Source: a virus. Taken from it: 39,575 nt of DNA. The stretch lies in the IMG/VR virus record IMGVR_UViG_3300035074_000025, positions 1 to 39,575 of that record; one strand, given 5' to 3'. The first letter of the stretch is position 1. The number at the start of each line of letters is the position of its first letter. The notes beneath the pieces were generated by a model. The model saw only the letters and a program-made list of their open reading frames with translations, had not been told where the DNA came from and ran no database searches. The translations under genes and the position numbers were made by a program. Below are positions 14,503 through 23,839 of the stretch, piece by piece.

Positions 14503-15072
14503 ATGACTTTGGCGATCTCCGCCATTTCAATTTGTAATTCCGGGCTGATTAAACTCGGCCAGGAACCTATATCCTCGCTTGCCCAAGACACAAAAACCGC
14601 CAGGCTCTGTAACGCAATCTTTGAAGTCTGCCGGAACGAGGTTCTCGAAGCGCATCCTTGGTGCTTCGCTACCAAAACGCAAGAACTCGCTTCCGTAGTG
14701 GCCGAAGATACGCTGGAGATTTGGCAGTATCTCTATCAACTCCCTGCGGATTTTTTAAAACCCGTACTCGTTGACGACGAAAAGCAGGAGTACGAGATCC
14801 GCGACGGATATTTGATGGCTGATAACGAGCCAGTGGTTCTGAAATATATTTACGAGAACACGAACACCGGGACGTGGAGCTACTCCTTTGCTCAGTGCCT
14901 TTCTTGGCGCATCGCCGCCGAAATCGCTTACGCCTTAACCAATTCCACCACCATCGCGGAAGCCATGTTCAAGGGATATGACATGAGCCTCAGAGCTGCT
15001 CGCTACAACGATTCTCTTAAGAAGGCTCCGCATAAAGTGATCCTGGATTCCTTTATTGATGTGAGGAACTGA
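14503..15072 (+). CDS. Tail adaptor (tubular protein A, T7 gp11-like)
   Basis: 189 residues: NSGLIKLGQEPISSL, ETKTARLCNAIFEVCRNEVLEAHPW-type segment, and a C-terminal RAARYNDSLKK. The pattern N-x-AL-x-LG, then AR-x-L-x-x-x-y-x-x-x-RdelLe-x-HPW is that of T7 gp11-type adaptors, which bind the portal and seat the nozzle. It starts the tail operon. Its TGA shares a base with the next ATG (TGATG). Confidence 0.85.
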   Translation: MTLAISAISICNSGLIKLGQEPISSLAQDTKTARLCNAIFEVCRNEVLEAHPWCFATKTQELASVVAEDTLEIWQYLYQLPADFLKPVLVDDEKQEYEIRDGYLMADNEPVVLKYIYENTNTGTWSYSFAQCLSWRIAAEIAYALTNSTTIAEAMFKGYDMSLRAARYNDSLKKAPHKVILDSFIDVRN

Positions 15073-17282
15073 TGGCCAGGAAGGTAGTCCAGAAGACCAG
15101 CTTCCTTGGTGGAGAGGCGGGGCCGCTCCTTGAGGGCCGGTCTGATCTGGCACAATTCCAGCTTGGGGTATCCCCCGGACAAAACTTCATTGCTCTTAAG
15201 GGCGGTGGTGTTACTCGCAGGCCAGGAACGCGATACGTGAAGGCAACCGAGGGGAATAAACCCGCAAGGCTTTTCCCTATCGTAACCAGCCTAGATTCTT
15301 CGGCCACGATTTACTTAATGGAAATTGCGGTTGCCAGTTCCACTACGCTCACTTTCAGAGCCATAAAAGTGTCAGACGGATCTGTAACTGGTGCAGGGAC
15401 GTGGACAGTATTGACCGGAAATTTCGATTCCACGACAGGCGCGGGATTAGAAGAAATTCAGATGGCGCAATCTGGCCTTGATTTCTTTTTCACGCACAAG
15501 GGATTCGCGCCGATCATTATTACGTGCTCGCCGGGCGGCGGCCCACTCGCTCAGATCGAGTATACAGCAAGAGTTACGGCCAGTCGCGCCCTTTGGTTCG
15601 CCGTTCCATATCGAACGGCCAATATATCCACAACCACACTTTCTATCGACGTTGAAACTGTAGGAACGGGGAGAGTGGTTACGGCATCGTCTGCAATCTT
15701 TGTCGATAGTTCTGTTGTTGGTTCTTGGTACAGAATGAAGACATCGGGAGGGAGTGATGGTTGGTTTAAAATCACAGGATGGACCGATACCACACACGTC
15801 ACTGTTCAGGTTTATTCTGCAATAAGCGCCGCTGCGTCTGCGACAACGGATTGGTCTGAGTCCGCATGGAGCGATTACCGTGGCTGGCCGAGGACGATAA
15901 CATTCTACGGCCAGCGCCTAGTCTTTGGCGGAAACTCCCATCAACCAGATACGTTTTGGATGAGCCAGGTTGGCGACAACCTTCAGATGAGCGCCAGCAC
16001 AAGCGGGATTGATGATCCACTGCAATTCACCCTAGCGTCAAGCAGGCTAAACCAAATTCGCTGGATGGACGGCGGGAAAAAACTCACCATCGCCACGTCC
16101 TCCTCTGAGTGGGTGGGAACCGTTAGCAACGATGGAACGAATCTTTTCGTGGAATTCAATGAAGAGACAACCCACGGAAGCTCCACGGCAAAAGGAGTTA
16201 AGGTAGACAACGGATTAATTTTCGCTCAGAGATCCGAGCGGACGATAAGAGAGTTGTCTTTTAATTTCGACAATGATGCCTATGAGGGAACTGACCTAAA
16301 TCTTTTTGGCTCCCACGTTGGAACGGCTTACGGGAGATTCGAGTCTACTAGCGGAGTTGGCATTGCGGAACTAGCCTATCAGGGCTCTGGATCGGACGTT
16401 ATTTGGGCGAGAGATAATTATGGGCGATTTTTCGGAATAACCAGGGACAAGAAACAACAGATCGCCTCGTGGCACTCGCACACAGTTGGCGGTAAGGTGA
16501 CAGATTCCCTGTTCACTGGTGGATCGGGAGATGATTATCCCGCACTTGTGAAAAGTATTTGCGTTGTTCCCGAGTCAACTGGAAAGCGCGACAGAGTGTG
16601 GATGGTTGTTCGCAGGGCCATTAACGGAGGAAACATCTACTCGGTTGAGTACATGGATGATATTAAGGTCCATCCATACCTAACCTGCGGAACGTCTGGA
16701 GACATTAAGGCGTTCCTTGATTGCGCCTCTTTCGCTACCGCAGCTTCAACCGTCACGTGGTCCGGATACGCCGGGTCCACGTCTGGAAAACCTGATCTAA
16801 GAAATGAGTCCGTTTACGTTGTGGCAGAAGACACCAACGGGGCAATTGTCCATTCTGGATTATTGACCGTTAGCAACACTGGCGTAATCACACTTCCGAC
16901 CGCCGCCACATCTATCGCTGTTGGCCACCATTCAGACGCCATTCTTAGACTACTTCCAATTGAGGGCGGGGATGCTCCGGATGTCAAAATGCGCTCGGCC
17001 AAACGGGTTGATGTTGCTGCCGTTCGCCTCCATCAAACTTGGGGCCTGCGTGTTGGGAAAAACAGAATACAGCGCATCAGTGGTAATGAGGACAATACTA
17101 CATTTGAGCCAATATCCTTCAATCTGAAGGATTTGCCGACGATCGCCACGTTTACGGGTACAAAGGAAATACCAATCCCAACGGATGCCGACACCGATGG
17201 ATCTTTTGCGCTTGCCATGCAGGAGCCTTGGCCATGCACCATTCTCTCTATTTCGTCTCGGGTGGTGTCTAATGAAGTATAG
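15072..17282 (+). CDS. Tail nozzle (tubular protein B, T7 gp12-like)
   Basis: 736 residues. The N-terminus SFLGGEAGPLLEGRSDLAQF, QNFIALKGGGVTRRPGTRYV is the hallmark of podovirus nozzle proteins, and DDPLQFTLASSRLNQIRWM in the middle is also typical. Six copies would form the distal tail tube through which DNA leaves. Length is close to T7 gp12 (about 794). The frame ends at 17282 and overlaps the next start by 11 bases. Confidence 0.9.
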   Translation: MARKVVQKTSFLGGEAGPLLEGRSDLAQFQLGVSPGQNFIALKGGGVTRRPGTRYVKATEGNKPARLFPIVTSLDSSATIYLMEIAVASSTTLTFRAIKVSDGSVTGAGTWTVLTGNFDSTTGAGLEEIQMAQSGLDFFFTHKGFAPIIITCSPGGGPLAQIEYTARVTASRALWFAVPYRTANISTTTLSIDVETVGTGRVVTASSAIFVDSSVVGSWYRMKTSGGSDGWFKITGWTDTTHVTVQVYSAISAAASATTDWSESAWSDYRGWPRTITFYGQRLVFGGNSHQPDTFWMSQVGDNLQMSASTSGIDDPLQFTLASSRLNQIRWMDGGKKLTIATSSSEWVGTVSNDGTNLFVEFNEETTHGSSTAKGVKVDNGLIFAQRSERTIRELSFNFDNDAYEGTDLNLFGSHVGTAYGRFESTSGVGIAELAYQGSGSDVIWARDNYGRFFGITRDKKQQIASWHSHTVGGKVTDSLFTGGSGDDYPALVKSICVVPESTGKRDRVWMVVRRAINGGNIYSVEYMDDIKVHPYLTCGTSGDIKAFLDCASFATAASTVTWSGYAGSTSGKPDLRNESVYVVAEDTNGAIVHSGLLTVSNTGVITLPTAATSIAVGHHSDAILRLLPIEGGDAPDVKMRSAKRVDVAAVRLHQTWGLRVGKNRIQRISGNEDNTTFEPISFNLKDLPTIATFTGTKEIPIPTDADTDGSFALAMQEPWPCTILSISSRVVSNEV

Positions 17283-17724
17283 CCTTTTTGATGTAACGCC
17301 GGAAGACGTAGATAAAATCCAAGCAAAGGAGTGCTACTCGGTTGGGGAACTTGGGTGCTGCAAACTCCTCATTAAGATGGCGATGGTAAACGTCGATAGC
17401 ATTGCCCTTGGTTTCGGTGACGAAGACGGAAGACTTCACGGGATTGCTGGCTCTTATAGACAGTGGGAACACTCCTCTCAGCTATGGGCGATCTTCGATA
17501 AGCGCACCGAGAAGTATCCTCTCGCCCTTACAAAGGTATGCGAATCGCTAATCAAGTTCGCCGTTAAGAAGCAGGACCTACACAGAGTTTCACTTAACGT
17601 CCGCTCTGATTACACCTGCGGAAACGCATTCGCGAATTTTCTTAAATTCAGCCTAGAGGGAAGAATGAACCGTTATCTTCCTGACGGCGGTGACGCAAAC
17701 CTTTACGCGAGGTTGTTTGTATGA
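17272..17724 (+). CDS. GNAT-fold protein in the T7 gp13 position
   Basis: 150 residues starting MKYSLFDVTPEDVDKI inside the nozzle gene's end. The second half has an acetyltransferase layout: IAGSYRQW, LALTKVCESLIKFAVKKQDLHRVSLNV, then FLKFSLEGRMNRYLPDGGDANLYARLF. T7 gp13 and relatives are small GNAT-like virion or assembly proteins encoded directly after the nozzle. Whether it has enzymatic activity cannot be seen. The pyrophosphate-loop (Q/RxxGxG/A) is not clear, so a structural role is as likely. Confidence 0.6.
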   Translation: MKYSLFDVTPEDVDKIQAKECYSVGELGCCKLLIKMAMVNVDSIALGFGDEDGRLHGIAGSYRQWEHSSQLWAIFDKRTEKYPLALTKVCESLIKFAVKKQDLHRVSLNVRSDYTCGNAFANFLKFSLEGRMNRYLPDGGDANLYARLFV

Positions 17725-18206
17725 GTGCCGCAGCGCTGGCAATCGGAACAGGATTAGCCGCTTACGGAAGCATTCGTGCCGGTCAATCGAAAGCGGCGGC
17801 CTATGAAATGGAAGCCAAAGCTAAGGTTTCCCAGGCCGCGCAGGTTGATCTTGCTGCCGCGAGAGAGATTGAGCTTACCGAAAGGCGATATCAGCAAACA
17901 AAGTCGGCACAGATTACTGCCATTGGCCGGTCTGGTGTTCAGATAAGCGGCTCGCCCCTACTTCAACTAGAGGATTCTGCTGCTAATGCCTTTGACGAGA
18001 TTCAGTCGATTAAGCAAGCCGCCGCATACAGAAAACAAACACTACAGGATGAGGCCGGAATGAGTCGCTTCCTTGGTAACGATGCCGAAATGGCCGGATA
18101 CATTAATGGAGCGAGCAGCATCCTTACAGGAATTTCTCAGAATCCATATATGTACGATCAGAAGCCAAGTTCCAATTACGTGAACCTTGGCCCATCTGGA
18201 GGATAA
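17721..18206 (+). CDS. Internal virion/ejection protein, T7 gp14-like
   Basis: 161 residues. LAIGTGLAAYGSIRAGQSKAAAYEMEAKAKVSQA, then ERRYQQTKSAQITAIGRSGVQISGSPL is a recurrent pattern for the smallest ejected core protein of podoviruses. The N-terminal helix is hydrophobic and Gly/Ala-rich, and T7 gp14 ends in the outer membrane during ejection. ATGA overlap with the gene before it. Size is close to T7 gp14 (196). Confidence 0.7.
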   Translation: MSAAALAIGTGLAAYGSIRAGQSKAAAYEMEAKAKVSQAAQVDLAAAREIELTERRYQQTKSAQITAIGRSGVQISGSPLLQLEDSAANAFDEIQSIKQAAAYRKQTLQDEAGMSRFLGNDAEMAGYINGASSILTGISQNPYMYDQKPSSNYVNLGPSGG

Positions 18207-18209
18207 CCT

Positions 18210-19832
18210 TTGCCGACGCTGCCGAAATTCGAAGAATCGCGTAACCGCTTACCAGAAGCGCCTCCGGCAACGGACATTAGCGCCGAACGCTTTGGCAAAG
18301 ATGCCGCCGCACTCGCTCAATTTGGCGGGGAGCTGGGGCAATTGGGCGGCAAACTCATGCAAGCGCGAAAACAGGCGATTGAATCAGATGCCGTGGCTAA
18401 CGCGCAAACGAATGACCTTATTGAATTCAGCACAATGGAAGACGAGGAACGTGCGGCTTACCAGAAGGATATTTCCGCCCCAGGCGTAGACGTAAGCCAA
18501 GTCTCCAGTATGTCCGACCGCTTGAAAACTCGAATGGAGAAATCCATTGAGGCGAGATCGAAGGGAATGCCAACGGGGGACGCGCAAAGGGAGTACCTAC
18601 AAAGGATTACTCCAGTTGCCACCCGCTCCTACCTTGGAAACGTCGATTGGGAGAACAAAACAAGAACTGGCGCAATTCTAGGAAACATGGAAACCAAGGG
18701 AAACCTTGTTTCTCAGAGCATTGCTAAGAATCCATCCTTGGCTCGCGCAATGGATCACATCAGCGCACTCAAAGCAGACGTGGCCGCGAAGACGGGAACC
18801 ATTTTCGATAACGAACAAGCGCAGAAAGCGTACAAGGTTTTAGGGAAGAACTACGCCGTAAGTTTATTTGAAGGTTTGGCCAACGGTACAGCAGCGGATT
18901 CCAAGTACGGCAGGGAATTGGCGAAGAATATGCCTCCCGAGATGGCCGCACTCTTTGACGCTGGCGACGTAGACAAGATTGATAAGCGATTCGACCAGGC
19001 CGACCGCGAGCGAAAGCAGCAGTTCGATATCGACAAGGCGGCTAAGAAAGAAGCCCTGCAACTCCAGCGCGATAAAGCGCAAGACGCCATTCTTGCCGAT
19101 ATTTACGAAGGTAAATCCAACGTGCGGGACATTATCCACGGAAAGGGCGCAATCCTCGATCCTGACAAGAAGCAGCAGATGCTTGGGATTCTAAAGCAAA
19201 GGCAATTCGAGCCGAAGATTCCCGCCCCCGCCGCGCTGAAAGATGTTATCGGCAGAATCCATGCGGAACCGGGAGATCCTAAAAGAATCGCTTCCGAAGA
19301 TCAGTTATTGAACGTCTACAACAAGGGCGGAATGACGTACACGCAGCTAAATCAAGCGCGAAAAGAATTGCGCGACTTAAGCACTCCGCAGGGGCAGGTT
19401 GAGGGAGATTTAAAGAAGCAGCTTTTCACCCAAGCGAAAAAAGCACTCACTGGCAAGAACGCGATGGAGATGGTCGATCCAGACGGCGAGGAACAATACG
19501 CAAAGTTCATGGCATACGCCTATGACCGTATCGAGAACGCGAAGAAGAACGGCGAGAATGTGCGCGATCTTCTCGACGCCAATTCCAAGAACTACATCGG
19601 TAACGCGATTAAGAATTTCCAGAAGTCGCCGCAGCAAGTAATGAAGGCGCAGGTGGATAAACTCAAATTCGCTGCGATGGCCAAGAAAGCGGCCAATGAG
19701 CCTCTCGCCCCACAGCCCAAGGGCACGGTGTTGATGCTCGACCCCGCAGGGAAGAAATTCTATGTGCCGGAAGCTAACGCGCAGAAGGCGGCGGCGCGAG
19801 GATTTAAGCCTGCCGAAGCCAAAAGGAAGTAA
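18210..19832 (+). CDS. Internal virion/ejection protein, T7 gp15-like
   Basis: 540 residues, mostly long charged helices (RKQAIESDAVANAQTNDLIEF, DKAAKKEALQLQRDKAQDAIL). The first codon is TTG with GGAGG about seven bases upstream; no nearby ATG fits. Sequence resemblance to gp15 is not evident to me; the call rests on gene order, helical make-up and size. T7 gp15 forms the periplasmic part of the ejection channel. The TAA shares bases with the following ATG (TAATG). Confidence 0.6.
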   Translation: MPTLPKFEESRNRLPEAPPATDISAERFGKDAAALAQFGGELGQLGGKLMQARKQAIESDAVANAQTNDLIEFSTMEDEERAAYQKDISAPGVDVSQVSSMSDRLKTRMEKSIEARSKGMPTGDAQREYLQRITPVATRSYLGNVDWENKTRTGAILGNMETKGNLVSQSIAKNPSLARAMDHISALKADVAAKTGTIFDNEQAQKAYKVLGKNYAVSLFEGLANGTAADSKYGRELAKNMPPEMAALFDAGDVDKIDKRFDQADRERKQQFDIDKAAKKEALQLQRDKAQDAILADIYEGKSNVRDIIHGKGAILDPDKKQQMLGILKQRQFEPKIPAPAALKDVIGRIHAEPGDPKRIASEDQLLNVYNKGGMTYTQLNQARKELRDLSTPQGQVEGDLKKQLFTQAKKALTGKNAMEMVDPDGEEQYAKFMAYAYDRIENAKKNGENVRDLLDANSKNYIGNAIKNFQKSPQQVMKAQVDKLKFAAMAKKAANEPLAPQPKGTVLMLDPAGKKFYVPEANAQKAAARGFKPAEAKRK

Positions 19833-22800
19833 TGCCCGAAACAGCCGCACAGACTGACGACTTGGGACTCATCCCCGCAGAGGTTCAGCATGATCCCGGG
19901 GAAGACCTTGGGCTGATTCCTGCCGACGCTCCGAAGCTTGAGCCTGACATGGCTTCGATGAAAGCGCATTTCGAGGAAGCCTTAAAGAAGCCAAAGGAAG
20001 ATGGGACTCAGCGACAAGCGGAAGGCATTTGGGATGCGATCGTTGCTGGGTGGCAGGGGTCTGCTGGCGTTGGCGTTAAGCGGTTGATGACTGGCGAAGG
20101 ACGACCAGAAGTTATTCTGCCGGAAAACGCTCCCATGGCTTCTCAAATCGCATCAGGACTATCGGGATTTGTTGGCGATGTTCCGGCAATGATTCCTGGC
20201 TTCTTTGCTGGTGCCGCCGCTGGAACTTCCGTGGTCCCCGGCCCGGGAACCGCCGTTGGTGCTGCTGCTGGCGCGATGGCTTTCCCGGCTGCGATTCGCA
20301 AGGCGCTGATGGATCACTACGAAAAAGGAGACATCAAAGACGCGCACGATTTCGTAGCTCGCTCCATGTCTGCGCTTTGGGAAGGATCTAAGCAAGGTGT
20401 TGTTGGGGGATTAACTGGCGGTGCCGGACTTGTCGCCGGGAAGGTGGTCACTCCTATCGCAGGGAGCTTAACTGCGCGGCTGGCCCCGACAGTGGCTGAA
20501 ATTGCTACGATGACCACGGCAGGAGCGGCTATCGAAGGACACCTCCCAAACGCCGAAGACTTCACCGTTGCCGGGCTGATGGTCGCAACGATTCACGGAT
20601 TAACTAAAGTTGGTGTCGGAGGATCAAAGCACGTTTCGCAGAAGATGCGGAAAATCTACGCCGAAACCGGGATTAGACCCGAGCAAGTAGTTGAAGATGC
20701 AAAACAAAATCCTGTATTACAGCAAGAGTTACTAACGGACAATAACGAGGTTCCGAAGGCGTATAAGCCGCTGGCGGAACAGTCTTTGGATATTAAGTCT
20801 AGCGGTGAGATTTCTGAGGTAACTGGCAAAAGCCCTAAACGAGCAGACCTTAATGACGACACTCCGATTTATCGGGGTCACAGACCGAAAACAGAGGGTA
20901 GTTACTGGACGCTGAATCCAGAACAAGCCAAGGGCTATGCCGGAACAGATGGCGAGTTGTTTCAATCTCGCCTAGGAAATGTTCCCAAGGATGTTTTCAA
21001 TAACGAATTTGGCGATCAGCTTTCGTATCAACAGCACTTTGAAACAACAGATGTTGTCGCTGGACCATCGCTAAGAAACCTGCCCATAGAAAAGAAGTAC
21101 ACGCAGAAAAGCGTTTCCATGGCCGAGGTGGTGAACGAGCCGGCACCAGAGATCAAGCCCGATCATCCTGCGGTGAAGACGATTCTCGAAAACGTGGAAG
21201 ACGCGCCCAAGCCAGCAAAAGAGGGATACAGTTTCTCAAAAGCCTATACGGATTTTATTGACCGCCTAAATCCCATCAAAGAGGCGGTGGATGTTCTGAC
21301 GGGGGGGAAGAAGAATCTTTCCGTCGAAGAAAACCCCTATCAGCTTGCGCGAATGGCCAACGACTTCAAGGCTAAAGTGAAGCATTTCGTTGAGCGCGGC
21401 ACGATTGATTTCAAGACGCTACAGGTCAACGGTAAGGGATTGAACGAAATTGTTGCTCCATTTAAGGAAAACCTGCGGGAGTTTGAAGCGTTCCTTATCT
21501 CGAAACGCGCCATGGATTACGAGAAGCGCGGTCTATCTGCCGGGTTCGATATGGCTGCCGCCAAAGAAGTCATCAAGATGGGCGAGAAGAAATATGGCGC
21601 AGCGGCAAAAGAGCTAGTTGAGTTTCAGCGCCGCACTCTTCAATACGCTCTCGATGCCGGACTGATTAACGAGAAATCCTATAACTCGATGATTAAGGCT
21701 GGCGAGGGGTACATCCCGCTTAAGCGCCTATTGGAGCCTGGGCAATTCGAGAACGTGCGAACCAAGGGCGGGGCACTTAAGAGAGTCAAGGGCGTCGAAG
21801 AAGGCGCGGACATAAAAACCAAAAGCCCCATGCTTTCCATTCTGGAAAACACCGAATCGCTCATGCGCTTGGCTGAGAAGAACCGCGCCGTGGAATCCTT
21901 TGTGAAGATGGCCGAGGGAGATCCTGCCGTAATCGAGAAGGTGCAAGCCAAAAGCCGCCCCATCGAAATATCGGAAGCGGAAGTGAGAAAATTCTTCGAT
22001 GAACACGGAATTGAGGGGGATGCGGAATCGTTCAATATCTTCCGCCCCAACCAGTTAAAACTGGCAGAGAACGAATTCGAGGTTATCCGAAACGGCAAGC
22101 GGGAGGTTTTCCGCACCACAAAGGAACTAGCCGAAGCCTTCCACGCACTCGATGGCGACGCCACATCCATGAATATCGGGATGAAGATTGCCCGCGCGGT
22201 CACAACGCTTAAGCGCATCGGCATCACTCTGACACCAGAATTCATAACGCGAAACTTTCTGCGCGATCAAATGATGTCTGCGGCCACATCCAAGGGCCAT
22301 GTTCTTCCCTTCGTAGATGTCGTCGTAGCAATTGGCGACTTGGTTAAAAAGAATGACCACTATTACAACTGGCTTAAAGCTGGAGGCGCTCAGGGGGCGT
22401 TCCTAGAACTCAATGACCGCTACCTAATGAAAGACGTTTTCAAGCTGGAGAAAAGCACGGGGATGCTGGAATCCACTTGGAACGTCATCCGAAGCCCGGT
22501 TGATGCCTTGCTCGCTGGCGCTCATATCGTGGAACTCGCCCCGCGCTTAGCGGAATTCAAGAAGGTATCGAAGGGCGCGGCATCGGGAAAGGGCGTGTTT
22601 GAAGGCGGATTTGCTTCTCGGGAGGTGACACTCGACTTTCAGCGCATGGGCGCGAAGATGAGCGCATGGAACGCTATTACTGCCTTCACCAATGCCACCG
22701 TCCAGGGCGCGGATAAGGCGGCACGGGCATTAAAGGAAAACCCGGGTGAGGTGGCGCTGAAGGCTGGGATTTACATTACTACCCCGTCGATCCTCCTATG

Positions 22801-23839
22801 GTGGGCGAATAAGGATGATCCTAGGTACGAAGCCATCCCGAGGTGGGAGAAGGATCTTTATTGGATTATCCCGACCGACAAGTGGGTGGCGGCAACGCCG
22901 GAAGACCATGCGGAGTTAATGCCCGAGCACCTAACCAAGGTTGTGAACGGGGAATTGCAGATCAATAAAGGCGTGGTTTACCGCGTTCCTAAGCCTCACG
23001 AATTCGGCGTTTTGTTCGGCTCTTTGCCTGAGCGCCTGATGGAGAAATACTTCAAAGAGAATCCCCGCGCCTTCAAGGATTTCGATGAAACGATCATGGG
23101 GGTGCTATCCCCCAGCATTGTGCCGGATGCCGCCGCGCCCGCATTAGAACAGTGGGCGAACAAAAGTATGTTCACTGGCAGGGATTTGGTTCCCTTCACA
23201 TTGGAAGGCGTGGCTCCAGAGTATCGTTTCACGGACTACACTTCTGAATCGGCAAAGCAGCTTTCCAAGATGACATCCTGGCTGGCCGGGCCAGAGCGCG
23301 CGGCTACTCCGATCATGATTGATAACTACGTTCGCCAGTGGAGCGGCACCATGGGGCAGTACGCTCTTGAACTGTCCGACACGCTTTTGCGAAAGGCTGG
23401 CGTGACGGATGGCGTGGACGCCGAGAAATCGCTTGCGGATATTCCCGCCATCAAAGCCTTTGTGGTTCGCTACCCTGGCGCAAACGCTTCGCACATAACT
23501 GACTTCTATGACCGCAAAAAGCAGGTCGATCAGAAGATGAAAACGATTAAGCACCTCTCCAAGCAGATCGACATGGAAGACGAGCTGGAATCCTATATGG
23601 AATCAACCTCCGGCGAATCCATGGCGCAAATGAACGGCACGGCCAAGGCGCTCACCGCATCTAGGAAGACGATTCAAAACATCAATGCAAACCCGGAAAT
23701 TAGCCCGAAAGAGAAGCGGCAGTTAATCGACGGTGAGTATTACAAAATGATCGAAGCGGCGAAGATGGCAATGCAGATCGCAGATGAACTAGACAAGCAA
23801 ATGGCGAAAGCCGAAACACGGATGACACAAGGAGAGTAA
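19832..23839 (+). CDS. Giant internal virion/ejection protein, T7 gp16 position, LPD38-like
   Basis: 1335 residues, nearly the length of T7 gp16 (1318). The N-terminus holds two copies of a short linear motif: DLGLIPAE at 10-17 and DLGLIPAD at 25-32. Residues 104-151 are Gly/Ala-rich and hydrophobic (GFFAGAAAGTSVVPGPGTAVG), a possible membrane-inserting part. Residues 344-408 (PIYRGHRPK, then GSYWTLNPEQAKGYAG) look like an ADP-ribosyltransferase-type fold. About 790-1060 matches the large polyvalent protein domain LPD38 (TLTPEFITRNFLRDQMMSA). No lytic transglycosylase is visible, unlike T7 gp16. It would be ejected into the cell envelope with the DNA. Confidence 0.78.
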   Translation: MPETAAQTDDLGLIPAEVQHDPGEDLGLIPADAPKLEPDMASMKAHFEEALKKPKEDGTQRQAEGIWDAIVAGWQGSAGVGVKRLMTGEGRPEVILPENAPMASQIASGLSGFVGDVPAMIPGFFAGAAAGTSVVPGPGTAVGAAAGAMAFPAAIRKALMDHYEKGDIKDAHDFVARSMSALWEGSKQGVVGGLTGGAGLVAGKVVTPIAGSLTARLAPTVAEIATMTTAGAAIEGHLPNAEDFTVAGLMVATIHGLTKVGVGGSKHVSQKMRKIYAETGIRPEQVVEDAKQNPVLQQELLTDNNEVPKAYKPLAEQSLDIKSSGEISEVTGKSPKRADLNDDTPIYRGHRPKTEGSYWTLNPEQAKGYAGTDGELFQSRLGNVPKDVFNNEFGDQLSYQQHFETTDVVAGPSLRNLPIEKKYTQKSVSMAEVVNEPAPEIKPDHPAVKTILENVEDAPKPAKEGYSFSKAYTDFIDRLNPIKEAVDVLTGGKKNLSVEENPYQLARMANDFKAKVKHFVERGTIDFKTLQVNGKGLNEIVAPFKENLREFEAFLISKRAMDYEKRGLSAGFDMAAAKEVIKMGEKKYGAAAKELVEFQRRTLQYALDAGLINEKSYNSMIKAGEGYIPLKRLLEPGQFENVRTKGGALKRVKGVEEGADIKTKSPMLSILENTESLMRLAEKNRAVESFVKMAEGDPAVIEKVQAKSRPIEISEAEVRKFFDEHGIEGDAESFNIFRPNQLKLAENEFEVIRNGKREVFRTTKELAEAFHALDGDATSMNIGMKIARAVTTLKRIGITLTPEFITRNFLRDQMMSAATSKGHVLPFVDVVVAIGDLVKKNDHYYNWLKAGGAQGAFLELNDRYLMKDVFKLEKSTGMLESTWNVIRSPVDALLAGAHIVELAPRLAEFKKVSKGAASGKGVFEGGFASREVTLDFQRMGAKMSAWNAITAFTNATVQGADKAARALKENPGEVALKAGIYITTPSILLWWANKDDPRYEAIPRWEKDLYWIIPTDKWVAATPEDHAELMPEHLTKVVNGELQINKGVVYRVPKPHEFGVLFGSLPERLMEKYFKENPRAFKDFDETIMGVLSPSIVPDAAAPALEQWANKSMFTGRDLVPFTLEGVAPEYRFTDYTSESAKQLSKMTSWLAGPERAATPIMIDNYVRQWSGTMGQYALELSDTLLRKAGVTDGVDAEKSLADIPAIKAFVVRYPGANASHITDFYDRKKQVDQKMKTIKHLSKQIDMEDELESYMESTSGESMAQMNGTAKALTASRKTIQNINANPEISPKEKRQLIDGEYYKMIEAAKMAMQIADELDKQMAKAETRMTQGE

